Source: Polyporus tsugae
Taxonomy: Eukaryota; Basidiomycota; Agaricomycetes; Polyporales; Polyporaceae
DNA length: 64,000 nt
Direction of reading: 5' to 3'
Assembly (NCBI GenBank): GCA_024305745.1
Contig: JAHRBS010000005.1
Span: forward strand, 558,001-622,000
Under the pieces are notes generated by a model that had not been told where the DNA came from, did not search any database, and saw nothing but the letters and a program-made list of their open reading frames with translations. The first letter of the stretch is position 1. Each line of letters starts with the position of its first letter. Below are positions 45,554 to 56,530 of this stretch, piece by piece. The translations under genes and the position numbers were made by a program.

Positions 45554-48091
45554 ATGATTGATGATACTACCACAGCCAGGCGCACCAAGCCAGCTATATC
45601 TACAGCTCAATTGGCAGATAAGCCTCGCACAATCAATAGGACATCACAGATCAGTAAAGATGTTGATCCAAGTGCAATCTTAGAAAAGATCCTAAATACG
45701 CCAGTCACACTTCCAATCCGGGATGTGGTTGGTGCATCAAGAGAGGTGGCAACTTGCTTACAGGATGCTATAAAGTTAAAGCGAGTAGACTTTACTCAGC
45801 CCATTGCTTCAAACCTGGTTACCAAGAACAAACGGGACTCGCTGATCCATATTGAGATGAAGTATAAAGATACGCCTATTGACTTTATCGTAGATACTGG
45901 ATCAGAACTGAACATTATCAGCAAGGAGGTTTATGACATGTTTGAAGGACTTGTCATTAATCCAGCTGAGGCTGTAACTATGCGCGATGCAAATGGAGGC
46001 TCATCCAAGTTACTAGGTCTGGTACAGGAGATACCACTCAAAGTAGGCCCAATATTCACACCTATTGATGCCTATATCTCTACTAGTCCAGCATTCTCAG
46101 GAGTACTGGGACGGCCATGGCAGAGAGAACATCATATTGGAATTGAGGAGCGTGAAGAGGGAACTTTTTTGACCTTTCCAAATGAAGATGGGATAAGTCG
46201 TTCTCGTCTGCGAGTACCAGAGACCTATACGCGGACTATGGAGTCAGGAAGATCACAACCATCTCATGAAGGTGAAGTCTTCAACATTGTCACAGAATGG
46301 CCCTCTGAGAATGATGTGGTCTATGCAGATCAAGTAGTACAAACAGATTCTGATATAGCAAGCAATCATAGTTCTACCAGCAGTGCTCAGAGTAACAGCA
46401 GCACAAACAGTCATATTTTTGATGACAAGCTTATGGATATTGATAACCTCGAGAAATATAGCGACAATGAGCATCAGAAAGATAGCTATAGATTAGACCA
46501 CATGTTGGGTCTATCATGTCACCAGCCAACCAATACACCAGAGCCTATATATACAAAAGATGGTGATGATAAAGAAGCAGATGAACATGTGTTAGATTTG
46601 CTACGTGAATATTTGCCTGATAAAGATGAGATCTATGAGAAGCGAATGTATCACATAATAAAAGACAAACTACAGGATGAGATCTCTAATACTCCTGCAG
46701 TTAAGTCTGGACCATGCACTATTATGACAGGCATGTCACTTGAGTTTCCAGGCATTCTGTCATCAGTCAATGGCCGTACCTTTCTATTACATGATGCTAA
46801 GCTGTTCAACAGAAAGGGTGGTTGCTATGGGCATGCAATTGTTCAAGTATTTCCATATGCTGCAGCTGATCTGGTAAGATTTGAGCAATGTGAGGATGAT
46901 ACATTGAAGGAGTCAATTGTGAGCCACATGGAAGTACAGCTAGATGATTCAACAGATATGATCGCTGGACCTGTTATTACAACAAATGAAATGGTCCGGT
47001 GTCCTGTAATCACTTTAGATGTTGGTATTAAAGGAGCACACATTCCTTTTGTTCTAGATACTGGTTCAGAGATCGACTGCATCAGTGCCAAGCTGTGGGA
47101 ACTCCTCAGTGGAACATGCAGCGAGACCAGCAACTCCTGCAAAATTATAGGAGTCACAGGCCAACAGTTAGAATGCCTTGGTATCTGGGAAACCATGATT
47201 GAGTTTGGTCTGGTATATTCTCTAACCAAGTTGCATATCATAAAAGGGCTCAAGGTTCCAGGTATATTAGGATGTCCATGGCAACGATTTAACCAGTTGA
47301 AGTTGGAGCATACTCCAGAAGGCATTAGTGTTCAGATCAAAACTCCCAGTTTAGCAAACCGACAGCCCATGACAATGCATATTGCTCAAAGAGTTAAAAA
47401 GCATGTAGAATATGCACATATACCGGCATCATATCTCTGTGGTCTAATCACAGATGAGTTTGACAGCAAAGATGGAGTTGTCAAAGAGCTTGATTTAGAA
47501 ATCACTCAGCAACCATTGGGACATGATCCTTGGAAGATTGATGATGCAACAGGTCAGCTGCCAGGAGATGAACCACCACCGAGTGAAGTCAATGTGGAAA
47601 ACCAGTTATATCAGCACTTGCTTGAGATTTACGGTAACAGAATTATACGACGGCCACATTTGCAGCTCATTGAGCCATTTGAGGCAGACCAGTTTGATCC
47701 ACAGCTATCATGGAAACCTCAGATTACCGAAAATGAGGAATCATTTCTGTTGCGAAATGTTCTCATCAAGATCAATGGAGAATATCGAGAAGGTCATGGA
47801 GTCTTACATATGTCCTACTTTCCGCATGAGTCAGAAAGTGTACGGATAGCCAAGGAAGAAGAACACACCTCGCCACAGTCAGCTAAGTCACTTCAGCTAG
47901 AAGAGGATAGTATGGTAGAGCAGTTTCAGGCACAGTTCCAACCACATCACCCAACCATGCAGGATCTAACTCAGTCCATTATGGAGATGAACTTTGAACA
48001 CACACGACTTATAGTCGATGATACATCTCCAAGCCCACAGTTAAGTGAGTCCTCTCAAGAAAATGCAACCAGTATGCAGACAGGCGAGTGA
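45554..48091 (+). CDS. Protease ORF with two retropepsin domains
   Basis: The 845-aa ORF starts at ATG 45554; its frame is continuous with gag if the TAG at 45518 is read through. Two retropepsin-like domains are seen. The first has FIVDTGSELNIIS (D114) and ends in GVLGRPWQ (about 183). The second has FVLDTGSEIDCIS (D502) and ends in GILGCPWQ (about 573). Each has the D-T-G-S active site and the hydrophobic-Gly C-terminal motif. An acidic Ser-rich linker separates them, and a long acidic tail follows the second. No RT is encoded; those domains lie on the opposite strand at 56531-60127. The frame has no internal stop. Confidence 0.85.
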   Translation: MIDDTTTARRTKPAISTAQLADKPRTINRTSQISKDVDPSAILEKILNTPVTLPIRDVVGASREVATCLQDAIKLKRVDFTQPIASNLVTKNKRDSLIHIEMKYKDTPIDFIVDTGSELNIISKEVYDMFEGLVINPAEAVTMRDANGGSSKLLGLVQEIPLKVGPIFTPIDAYISTSPAFSGVLGRPWQREHHIGIEEREEGTFLTFPNEDGISRSRLRVPETYTRTMESGRSQPSHEGEVFNIVTEWPSENDVVYADQVVQTDSDIASNHSSTSSAQSNSSTNSHIFDDKLMDIDNLEKYSDNEHQKDSYRLDHMLGLSCHQPTNTPEPIYTKDGDDKEADEHVLDLLREYLPDKDEIYEKRMYHIIKDKLQDEISNTPAVKSGPCTIMTGMSLEFPGILSSVNGRTFLLHDAKLFNRKGGCYGHAIVQVFPYAAADLVRFEQCEDDTLKESIVSHMEVQLDDSTDMIAGPVITTNEMVRCPVITLDVGIKGAHIPFVLDTGSEIDCISAKLWELLSGTCSETSNSCKIIGVTGQQLECLGIWETMIEFGLVYSLTKLHIIKGLKVPGILGCPWQRFNQLKLEHTPEGISVQIKTPSLANRQPMTMHIAQRVKKHVEYAHIPASYLCGLITDEFDSKDGVVKELDLEITQQPLGHDPWKIDDATGQLPGDEPPPSEVNVENQLYQHLLEIYGNRIIRRPHLQLIEPFEADQFDPQLSWKPQITENEESFLLRNVLIKINGEYREGHGVLHMSYFPHESESVRIAKEEEHTSPQSAKSLQLEEDSMVEQFQAQFQPHHPTMQDLTQSIMEMNFEHTRLIVDDTSPSPQLSESSQENATSMQTGE

Positions 48092-49640
48092 TGTGATAGA
48101 CAATTAAAAACAACCAAGACTACAAACTTAAAAAAAGGGTCACACCACGCAGCAGCAGTGTGCACGACTATGTCTCCCATGCCAAGACTGATCTGATTAG
48201 AGGGCTATACAATAGTAGCTACCCCTTCCCATAGGGTATAGTCCATATCCCCAGAACGAATGTACAAAACTAGTTGAGTACAGATAGTCAAGTACATAGG
48301 AGGGATGGTACGTCAGTCTGCAACAACCACAAAGTAGTGATAGAGACGTACAGTAGTGTGTGCATAGTGTCGTAAAAAGGTCATGATGGTCGTGACAAAA
48401 AGGGCAAAGGTGCAGCTCCGCGACGACGCTCAGAAGAGAAAGATGCCTGACTCCTTGGAGCCAGAACTGCACAAGCGAAGAGGTGCTGTATATTATGAGT
48501 AAGTGATCAGACAACCACAGAGGAGAGCCATGATACGCACCCAAAGAAAAGCAATAATGATAGTCCAGCACCGTCAACCAACCACACTCCCCCTGCAAGG
48601 GCTCAGTCTAAACCGTTGCACATGTTCAAGTTAGTATAATACCACCATTATGCTTAGTACTGAAGTATACACACATAGTGGCTTGAAACGACGGCGGAGG
48701 AGAAAGAAGTGGGGATGTGAAGAGAGAGAAGCCCGAGACCGCAGCACAACGGCTGCAGCACACCTTATGCATGATACGCAAATAGCCGCAAGCAATCGGC
48801 ATATCGGCATGCATGGCAGCCATGCATTCAAATGTCGGTATACTCGGCCATCAAGGCGCCAACCAGTGCTTGTCCCTGAGCCCAAAAAGCAAGAATTCTG
48901 AGCTACAAAGACCGACCCATCACAGGAAGCACCACTGAGAAGCATGCGGCAACTTCCGGAAGAATGGAAGCATGCCGCAGACAATAGAATAATGCTAAAT
49001 GTGGAAGAATGAAGGTCACAGAAGCGAACACAAGTCACCCTAGAGAAGACTTCTTTCTGGCATGTGAAATTAGTTCACGTTTCAGAAACTGGTCCCTGAT
49101 CGGCGGACCATGGAGATAATGGTCTATATAGACTGGTGGACTGCGGAGATAAAGGGTCTGCTGCAGCACCGCAACAGAGAAGAATGGAAGCTCAATATAT
49201 ATGGACTTCTATCAGACTGCCAAAGAGATGGCGATGTTCGAAGAAGCCCAAAAAGAGACACATGAGACTGCCAACAGGCTACTAATAAGGGTAATGCACT
49301 GTGGAGTTACATGTGAAGAGAATTGAGTACGTAAGAGACGTCATAGTAGGTGCAGTGCGGTAAAGAACACTCTTCACAATTCCAATAAGAAGTCTTGTGA
49401 TTGCAAGTTCATGTGCGAGTATGGCAATCACCGAAGAAGTGACAATCAGGAACAGAAGCGAGAAGAGGCATTGATATTGATCAATAGAAGCTGCAGTGCT
49501 TAAATGTGTAATGCTTGACGCTTGAATGCCTAAAGGCTAAAGTCCACACATGGCGCCCAAAATTAGCGCCTGGTCAAAAAGTGCTCCCCGAGGTCCATCG
49601 TCGTGAACAGAGTACTGGGCGCTAATTAAGAACTGTGGGG
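48092..49640. other. Non-coding, retroelement-derived spacer
   Basis: No gene is supported. There is an AT-rich stretch with many direct AGAAG/GGAAG words and TATA-like runs (49135, 49197). TGGCGCCCAAAATTAGCGCC at 49552 looks like a primer-site remnant, and AACTGTGGGGCG near 49631 matches the purine tract in front of the right-arm LTR. It is probably leftover parts of related LTR elements and contains one inversion breakpoint. Confidence 0.4.
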
Positions 49641-49822
49641 CGTCCAGTCAGGACAAGCATTACATATGCACATATCAGATTGGTCCTATTAATTAGTGTG
49701 TAATTTGGCCATCAAGCAAAAGTTGTGTTGCACAAATACAGCAATAAGACATAGAAGAATACCGAGTATTCTAGCACCTTCAGGATGGTAGAACAAGGTT
49801 GACAGACCACTGGAGGATATTG

Positions 49823-49846
49823 GAATATTCTAGATAGTTTCTAGAA
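49823..49846 (+). promoter_or_regulatory. HSE-like pairs ahead of a TATA box
   Basis: GAA TA TTC (49823-49830) and TTC TA GAA (49839-49846) lie just before GTATAAAG (about 49862) and the ATG at 49910, giving a compact promoter similar in style to the large LTR. Confidence 0.45.
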
Positions 49847-49909
49847 CTCTCCCTGCTCAAGGTATAAAGAGACACTACTTAGAATCCTCAAACAAGTCCT
49901 TCATTCATT

Positions 49910-50407
49910 ATGCAGAACACATATGTAATGAGCAACTCCACTAAGGCCAAGCTTTCCCAAAAAGCTGCTCAGCTAGTAGCTCCACAGGATACTATACCAC
50001 TTGACAAATGGTTACAACGTCAACACTGGGAGCAGCTAAGCTTCCGAGGTCGAGAACGAGCTATTAATGGAATAGCTACACCAAGTCAACAGCTTATGCC
50101 ATGTTTAAGTCATTTGAATGTAAAAGATAATAGCATTCAAAAGACTACAGCATCACATAGGAAGCCTATATTACAGAAATGGAGAAGAGGAGGAGACAGG
50201 ACTCGAGGGGGCCACAGACAAGACAAAAGGTCAGCCAAAACAAGATCCGGAGGAGCCCAGTATAAGAAGGAAACACCAAGGAAAGGGCTAGAGCCTTCCG
50301 GAAGCCAGGCAATGCCAGCCGAGAGACTGCCCGAAGCCCATGGAGGCACCCAGAAACCACAACAGAACTACCAGGAAAGTCCTCGAAGGACCTCGCTGCA
50401 CCCATAG
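49910..50407 (+). CDS. Small basic ORF, unknown
   Basis: 165 codons from ATG 49910 to TAG 50405-50407. It starts MQNTYVMSNSTKAKLSQKAAQ and becomes strongly basic and Gly/Arg/Gln-rich (KWRRGGDRTRGGHRQDKRSAK). Placement after an HSE/TATA promoter suggests it is expressed. No family recognised; it may be a gag-like remnant. Confidence 0.35.
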   Translation: MQNTYVMSNSTKAKLSQKAAQLVAPQDTIPLDKWLQRQHWEQLSFRGRERAINGIATPSQQLMPCLSHLNVKDNSIQKTTASHRKPILQKWRRGGDRTRGGHRQDKRSAKTRSGGAQYKKETPRKGLEPSGSQAMPAERLPEAHGGTQKPQQNYQESPRRTSLHP

Positions 50408-50743
50408 ATGAGTCATCTGAAAAGCAAATATAAAAGCTGTGCAGAAGAAATGGAAGCAACAGATGTAGGGTTAAACCAGAGCACACACAATAAAGGCCGA
50501 GAACATACCAGGTTGTGCCGATGCAAGTAAAAACACGGATCTAAAACAAAAAGGTCAGCAGCGAGAGAAGCAGACACCGGACTGCATACGAGATGTGGTT
50601 GACATAGTGTTGCAGAAGGAGCTGGAAGGATGGAGATGAAGACAAACATCAGTCAAGTTGACACACAAGCGAGAAGAGAGAATGGGATAAAAGGAGTGGG
50701 ACTCACCACTCGAGATGGGATGAAAACATAGTGCTAACACACC

Positions 50744-51604
50744 ATGCCGCACATCACCCTCACACCTCAGCACATCTTCTCACTTCTCCCTCCAAGCGGT
50801 GATCCTGACCGCTTCACGTACATCCTCGGGCTCGTACAGACCCATGCTGGGCAGCCGCTCATGTACACAACCGCTCCGTTCACTGTCCAGGCGGACACCG
50901 TGTATGTGGCCCCGGACATCGCCTGTCCGTGGGACTCCAACCGCTCAGTTGATGCCTTCATCCTCCGCAATGCTGACATGGTTGCCCTAGGCAATGCTCG
51001 AACGGGCCACGCAGTGCTGTTCTTCGAGGTTCAGGTCCAATTGGACGATGCCACAGCTGCGGCCGCCAATGCTGGCCAGGTGCTGCTCAGTGACCAGGTC
51101 AACATGGCTCAGGTGCCTCGCCCAGCAGGCTCTACCTGGTCGATTCGAGAGTCCATGCAAGTCACCCAGGCTGAGTATGCAGAAATCCAGGTACGTACCT
51201 TATTGTTTCACGTCTCGCCGGTGCAGGTTTTAAGGCTGACGTATGGTAGTGCACCATACAGAGCCTGGTTATTCGCGCAGCCCTAGACTGGACCGACGAC
51301 TTCCGCCATCTAGATCCAGAGAAGCTTGCACAGCTCTTCCGAGCGGTATGTACCTCTCCATTCAAGCCCTCGTGCCCTGATTGAGGTGCTAATGTGTACC
51401 TAGGCTCGTGCAGCTCACCCCATCCTTCAACAATATGCCAACAACTGGGCGACCGCTGCCATTGCACATCAATACATGCAGAATAAGTGCAAGCACGCAT
51501 ACAAGCAAGGTTACATCAGCAAAAGGCGCACTCATCAAGTTGGCGACCAGGAGAACGTACCTGCAGGCCGCCGCAACTGCCGTGATCAACGTGGTGATGC
51601 TTAG
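50744..51604 (+). CDS. Hypothetical protein, 243 aa
   Basis: Exons 50744-51190, 51262-51345 and 51404-51604 with GT..AG introns give 243 aa. The first exon (MPHITLTPQHIFSLLPP..., TVYVAPDIACPWDSNRSVDAFIL, GHAVLFFEVQVQLDDATAAA) is compact and contains no known motif. The last exon is basic (ANNWATAAIAHQYMQNKCKHAYKQGYISKRRT). High G/C third positions and clean splicing argue for a real gene. It lies inside the region enclosed by the facing LTRs and may be cargo of a transposon. Confidence 0.55.
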
Positions 51605-53010
51605 ATTGGAGGTTGACCGACAGGCAGAGTGGTGTGAGCACAACGTGGGATTGCACGGCGCTCGCGGTTCGAGCTTGGTAGGACGGCGCGCTTATGCTAG
51701 TACTAGTGCGACTGCTGGTTCAGTTTGCGAGGCATGCAGTCGAGCGAGCAGTGCGGGTTTGCTCTTGTACGCTGTCTTCCATTTGCTACCCTGTATACTT
51801 GCTATGTCATAAGAATATATGTCATTTCCGAATCATTTCCTATATGTTCCTCCCAAAACTAGTGGATGCAGGCAAAAATCCCCAAGCGATTCAACACCTC
51901 GATCACCCATTATCATTGCAGTCTTCCCGTTGATTGACGGGGTTTTGAAGTGGTAAAGATATCCAGGAAATGCTGAAGAAATCACTCGGTTTGCGCTTTT
52001 GGGCACCTGGTGAATCTCGAGAAAATCCGGCTGACTTTCAACATATATATCACTAACGCACATGGTGGAAACTAGCCGGCGCTCGAATGGCTATACTAGT
52101 GACTACGTCCAACTTGCTTGGTGAGTCTCCACCGTTTCCGCATGGTGATGGACCTGTCACTTTTCCCCGGAACCCAGGCACACAGTGATTGTTCAGCCAC
52201 AGGTATTGGACCACACAAGAGTTGACACATACACCCATACGATCACGCAACCTGGTCGGAGATACCCCCAGCTTGCTGCGTAGCCTCGTTGGTGACCTTC
52301 ACGAAGGAAACCTTTGGGACAGACACGGCGCCGCAGGTCTCAAGTGTCCAAGATTGCGCCTGTACAAAAGTGAGCATGCCGTGCTTTCAAGGTGGGTCGT
52401 CCCGTGTTTCGCAACAGGTTTCAACGAGAACACACCGTGTTTTGATGTAGGTCTCCTGTCCTGCTTGCTGACCGTGAAATGGGTTGACCTGTCCAAATTT
52501 ACGGCCGGTTGCTGCTAAAGCATGCCAAGGTAAGCTGGTCATTCCCTCGAAATGGAGGTCTTGCTGCCATGGCTTTACGCAGGAGTTTCGTCGATGCAGT
52601 GGCGGGGATATGCGTTGATCTGTCTGTATTCACAGCAGCTGCTTGCAGACTAGGTTGGTCAAGAGCGAAGGGGGAGCAAGAGAATAAGGAGATGCCGATG
52701 GATGCTCAGGCTCGCGGAGAATGATGTTAGCACTCAAGTTGATGCTGTGCTTCAGCGCTACTACGCTGGGCCAGCCAATGGGCTCGTGGCGTGGATTTCC
52801 GTAAGAGTGTTACTCAATGCCAGCCCTCGTAGAATGCCTTTAACCTCTCGCTCCAACATGACGGTGGCGCGACATTCTGTACAGTGCTTTTTCATCTCCG
52901 ACTTTGGTGGCTATATAAACCTCTGTGCATGCTGTTGGTCCTCTGCTGATCGTGTCCAGCTTTGAACTCGTACTGCCGCATCACATCATCGACAGGCTCT
53001 CATCTACACA
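51605..53010. other. Mostly non-coding spacer
   Basis: Only short ORFs with no recognised motif. Fragments at 52.2-52.5 kb and 52.7-52.9 kb have some coding bias but no consistent frame; they may be gene remnants. A TATA-like TATATAA near 52912 precedes the GRF gene by about 100 bp. Confidence 0.35.
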
Positions 53011-54289
53011 ATGCCTGCTGTCCTCAGTGTCCTTGCCGAGACCTCTCCCCTTGCTCACTTGAATATCTGCGCCGAGTGCGGGGCTTCTCGCATTAGTGCC
53101 CCTGCCCTTTGCAAAGGCCGACAATACCCGGACCACCAAGACTGGTGGTACGAGACGGTATGTACTAAACTGTTCACTATGTGTTTGACTTACGGTCTTG
53201 GTGTCTCAATGTCCTTGGTGTCTAGTGTCTTGAGAATCATCGCCCCACCCATAGCCAATGCAAGTATTTCTCCTGGCGCGAGGACATCCCCAAAGGCAAG
53301 CCAGCCACGTCGGCACAGCGTCGTGGCACCCTGTGTCAGCAGTTACGTGCCGCAAGGCACGTGAACTTTGACTGCACGTTTGGGGTTTGCGCCTGATGCT
53401 GCGCTGAAGTACGCTCCACTCATCCTGAACTGCGTTCCTGTGCTATGTCTGCGCATGCAAAAGCGGTCATTCATGGCGGTGCGGGTCCATGTTTCCTTGT
53501 TGCTTTGTTGCCTGATCTGTTCAGACTAATATGTTTCTATCAGTAACTGTCAATCTTCCTGGAGACGAAGGTGTGGAGTCTCCGACCCCTGGTGGCGCTC
53601 CGCTCGTTAGCGGTCCCGATCCCAGCCCATCTAAGGGTGCATTGACTGTCGTTCCTAGGCCACCTGCTGTGAAGAAGCAGCGCTCATACACGATCTCGAT
53701 CTCCCCCATGTATCAAGAACATCTTGCTGTGCTAGAGCAAACCGACCGTCGTCGTGTTGAGGCAGCTGAGGTCGAGGCTGACTACGAACAGCGCCAAAAT
53801 CGCCTCGTGACACTCTACTGGTGGAGCACTGTGCGTGTCTTGATCGTGATGTATTGTGGCCCCACTGACCTACACTTTCATCAGAATGGGCAGCCTGCGT
53901 CTGTCTTCGTGATTGAGGTGACCCGCTTCCCGTATTTCCATCCTCGGGACAGCCCTCAGCTTGTCTCTCGCTTCAAAACGGACAGCAACAGCTTTCAGTA
54001 CTTCGAATGGAAGCTAATGTCGTGGGTTCACGGCGATGTGTCTTCCCCAGTTCGCAATGTCAAGACGGCAGGCGAGTTGCATTACTGGTCTGATGGGGTC
54101 GATCAGGCACCTGATATGCCTCCCCGTGGCATCAAACGGGGGCTTGAGGATCCGGAGGAGTATGGCCATTTGTTGTAAGTACTAGTCACTTGACTGATGA
54201 CAACCAACGTGTGCTAATGACACTGAACGGGTCTAGTGCGCCAGTGACTCCTCACAGGTACTCATCTCCAAGGCCGTTTGGTGGCGCGG
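53011..54289 (+). pseudogene. GRF-type zinc-finger protein, cut by LTR
   Basis: Exon 1 (53011-53157) and exon 2 (from 53226) encode a GRF zinc finger: CAECG, then GRQYPDHQDWWYETCLENH and CKYFSWREDIPKGKP. A later exon from about 53531 to 53830 has a coiled-coil-like QRQ-rich helix (EQTDRRRVEAAEVEADYEQR). Exon 53885-54174 continues NGQPASVFVIEVTRFPYFHP, and 54237-54289 ends PHRYSSPRPFGG at the LTR edge. The join between exon 2 and the later exons needs a frame change or an unrecognised intron near 53390-53530. GRF fingers bind nucleic acids (as in topoisomerase III, NEIL3, APE2). Here the gene is of the multi-copy, transposon-associated type. The right-arm LTR removes its 3' end. Confidence 0.6.
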
Positions 54290-56477
54290 TGTCGTACTTC
54301 TCGGAGTTTGGTAGTGAGAAGATTTATTTAGCAATATTTGTTTATATTTTGTTGAGGGGTGACTCAGTCTCACGTTATACCAAGAAACACTGCCACAAGG
54401 TGTATGGGTTTTCCAGGTTTCCCGAAAGTGACCTCGTCGAGTTCTGGAGAATCACAGTTATAAGTGCTTTTGTGGTTTTTCAGCCTACAAATATCCTTAT
54501 GCTTTTAGCTCTAGCACTGGAAGTCTGACCTGTTCTCTGTAGGTCTACAAGACTTCAATATTTTATATTTGAATAGATGTACTGCTTAAACTGGCAGAGT
54601 TTCCCCTATATCTTAGTTCAATGGTATAGTCAAACTTCTTTATACTTGTGCGTCTATCTGAGACACTCTTGCCTTGTCTATGCTGACTAACTCTCTTGGT
54701 TATCAGCACGTCCTATCTACTTGACGATTGATTAAACTTCCAGGAATCTGATCCTGCGCAGTTCAACTGTCCTATGCACTGCCTGACTAAATTACTCTTT
54801 CCCACTTTGAAGAGAGTAATATACTACACAATTGATGAGGAACTAGACTGTTGTAGTTCCAAGAACAACTATGTAAGCAGCTGCAAGACTTGTTGCTTGA
54901 TGCTACACACTAGTAGTTACTTGATTGATTTAGCTGTTAAAACTAGATGGCTATCCCTTTTTAGGTCAGTTTTCAGGCCAGCTTATATACTGTTCTGAAA
55001 ACCTTCCAGAATGTCCTTTGTACATGACTAATTACTATATGCTATATTACTCATCCAAAGTCCTGAATCTTCTGGTTCTTTCCAAACTGTGTCAGAATGT
55101 GGTAGAAGTTACTGGAATCATCTGGCTCTTTCTATGAACTTCCTGATCGGGCACTGCACTTCTCATAGCAAGTCATAGTGAGTTATTTGGGAGGTCACGT
55201 GACTAATGTGAGTCACTATGAGTCATGTTCCTTTCTGGTCCATGCCAGATTTGTCTGGCAACTCCTCCATGTTTACTAGATTGTTCTGTCAGCTTCTAGC
55301 ATGTTCCAGCGCCTTCAGTGACATTCCAGTGCTTTCTAGTGGCTTCTCTACAGTCCTGTCCTGACTTATTAAGAACATATAGAGCCTACTCAATACTAGA
55401 GCTTTTTGGAATCTTCCGGAACTAGTAAGTATAGGTCAGATCTTTCTAGAATGTTCTAGAACCTTCCAGCAATTTCTGGCTATTGTTTGTGCTTGCCATA
55501 TGGTGCTGATGCTACTGGATTGTTCTAGCATTTTCTAACCTATTTCAGAATCTTCCACAGTATTCTGGAACCTTCCACAACATTTTATCTATGCAGACTT
55601 GACTCATATAAATACATGGTCGCACAAGTGTCTGTGCAAGTCCATTGAATGCAAGTTGTGGCAAATATAGTACAAACGAGTGAGACACGTGATATCAGTC
55701 CCTCCATTCCTATCAGGCCGGGCTATAGTCAGCCTGAATATGGTCATCAATCTCCCATGGACAAAGTTCTGGGTCGAGGGAGGCGCCTGATATGGAATGA
55801 GCACTGATTAGTTTTAAGAATATACTGCTATACTCGCCTGGGAAGTAGTCGTGATTATCGGGCCTTCGCAACAACTTGACAATTGTCATAAGCCCATACA
55901 CGAGCCACCTCCACATGGTCTGATCCTCTCCGGCAAAGTGCTCATATGGCACGGCCAGGCTAAGGATTGCAGGCGACTGGATGTGCTGGATAAGAATAAT
56001 GATGTGGCTCTCCTGGTATTCTGCCACCCTAAGGACACGTCCGAGGAACCGAGTTGCTTCCATGTTCGGCTGTCGGCTATCTTGAAACAACAGCCAACAG
56101 TACTGCTCAGGAGGAGGAACAAGGTCGAACCGTGTGAAATTGAGGTCGGACTGCTGCTGAAGATCAAAATGAAGGTGATGTGATCCCCGTTTAGTGGTAA
56201 CAGGACAGAAGGCAATGTCCTTGTCCTTGAGTTGGGCAGGAAGGTATGGGCGCATCTCGAGGGGTGTGTCACTGGCCAGTCGGGGAGCAGAGAACATGAT
56301 GGATGTTTGATAAAGTTCAACTGCATGCCACATTGTTTTTGTTTACTTTTTAGCGCTAGACACTGATGCAATATTTTCCCATGGTGCTTATTTGTCTGCC
56401 GTTCCTCAGAGGACTGTGGTTTACTAGACTGTTTGTTTTAGCCCTGTCCATGTACCAATCCTGTTTGGTGCATGACA
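54290..56477 (-). repeat. 2188-bp LTR of large gypsy-like element, right arm (inverted)
   Basis: Reverse complement of 41601-43788, same length. On the minus strand it follows pol and a purine-rich ACTGTGGGGCGGA tract (56478-56490), so it is the 3' LTR of the pol half. It contains the same 206-aa ORF (56333-55713), HSE cluster (five-unit site at 55444-55466) and TATA box. Confidence 0.85.
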
Positions 56478-56530
56478 TCCGCCCCACAGTGTTACGGCCG
56501 TCCTCGGTCGTTCTCTTCTCTTTTTCCTTT

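Noticed and set aside
49910..50407. Calling the small basic ORF a gag protein
   Set aside because: It has no CCHC knuckle or capsid-like region; only its position and basic composition fit.
41596..54289. Target site duplication around the facing LTRs
   Set aside because: The outer flank (CGCAG before 41601) and the inner flank of the right LTR (CCGCG in the matching orientation) are not equal, so a simple single insertion is not supported.
37903..54289. Zinc-finger gene (37.9-41.6 kb) and GRF gene (53.0-54.3 kb) as two halves of one gene split by the element
   Set aside because: Joining the LTR-side ends gives neither a target duplication nor a convincing continuous protein; each resembles a separate gene type.
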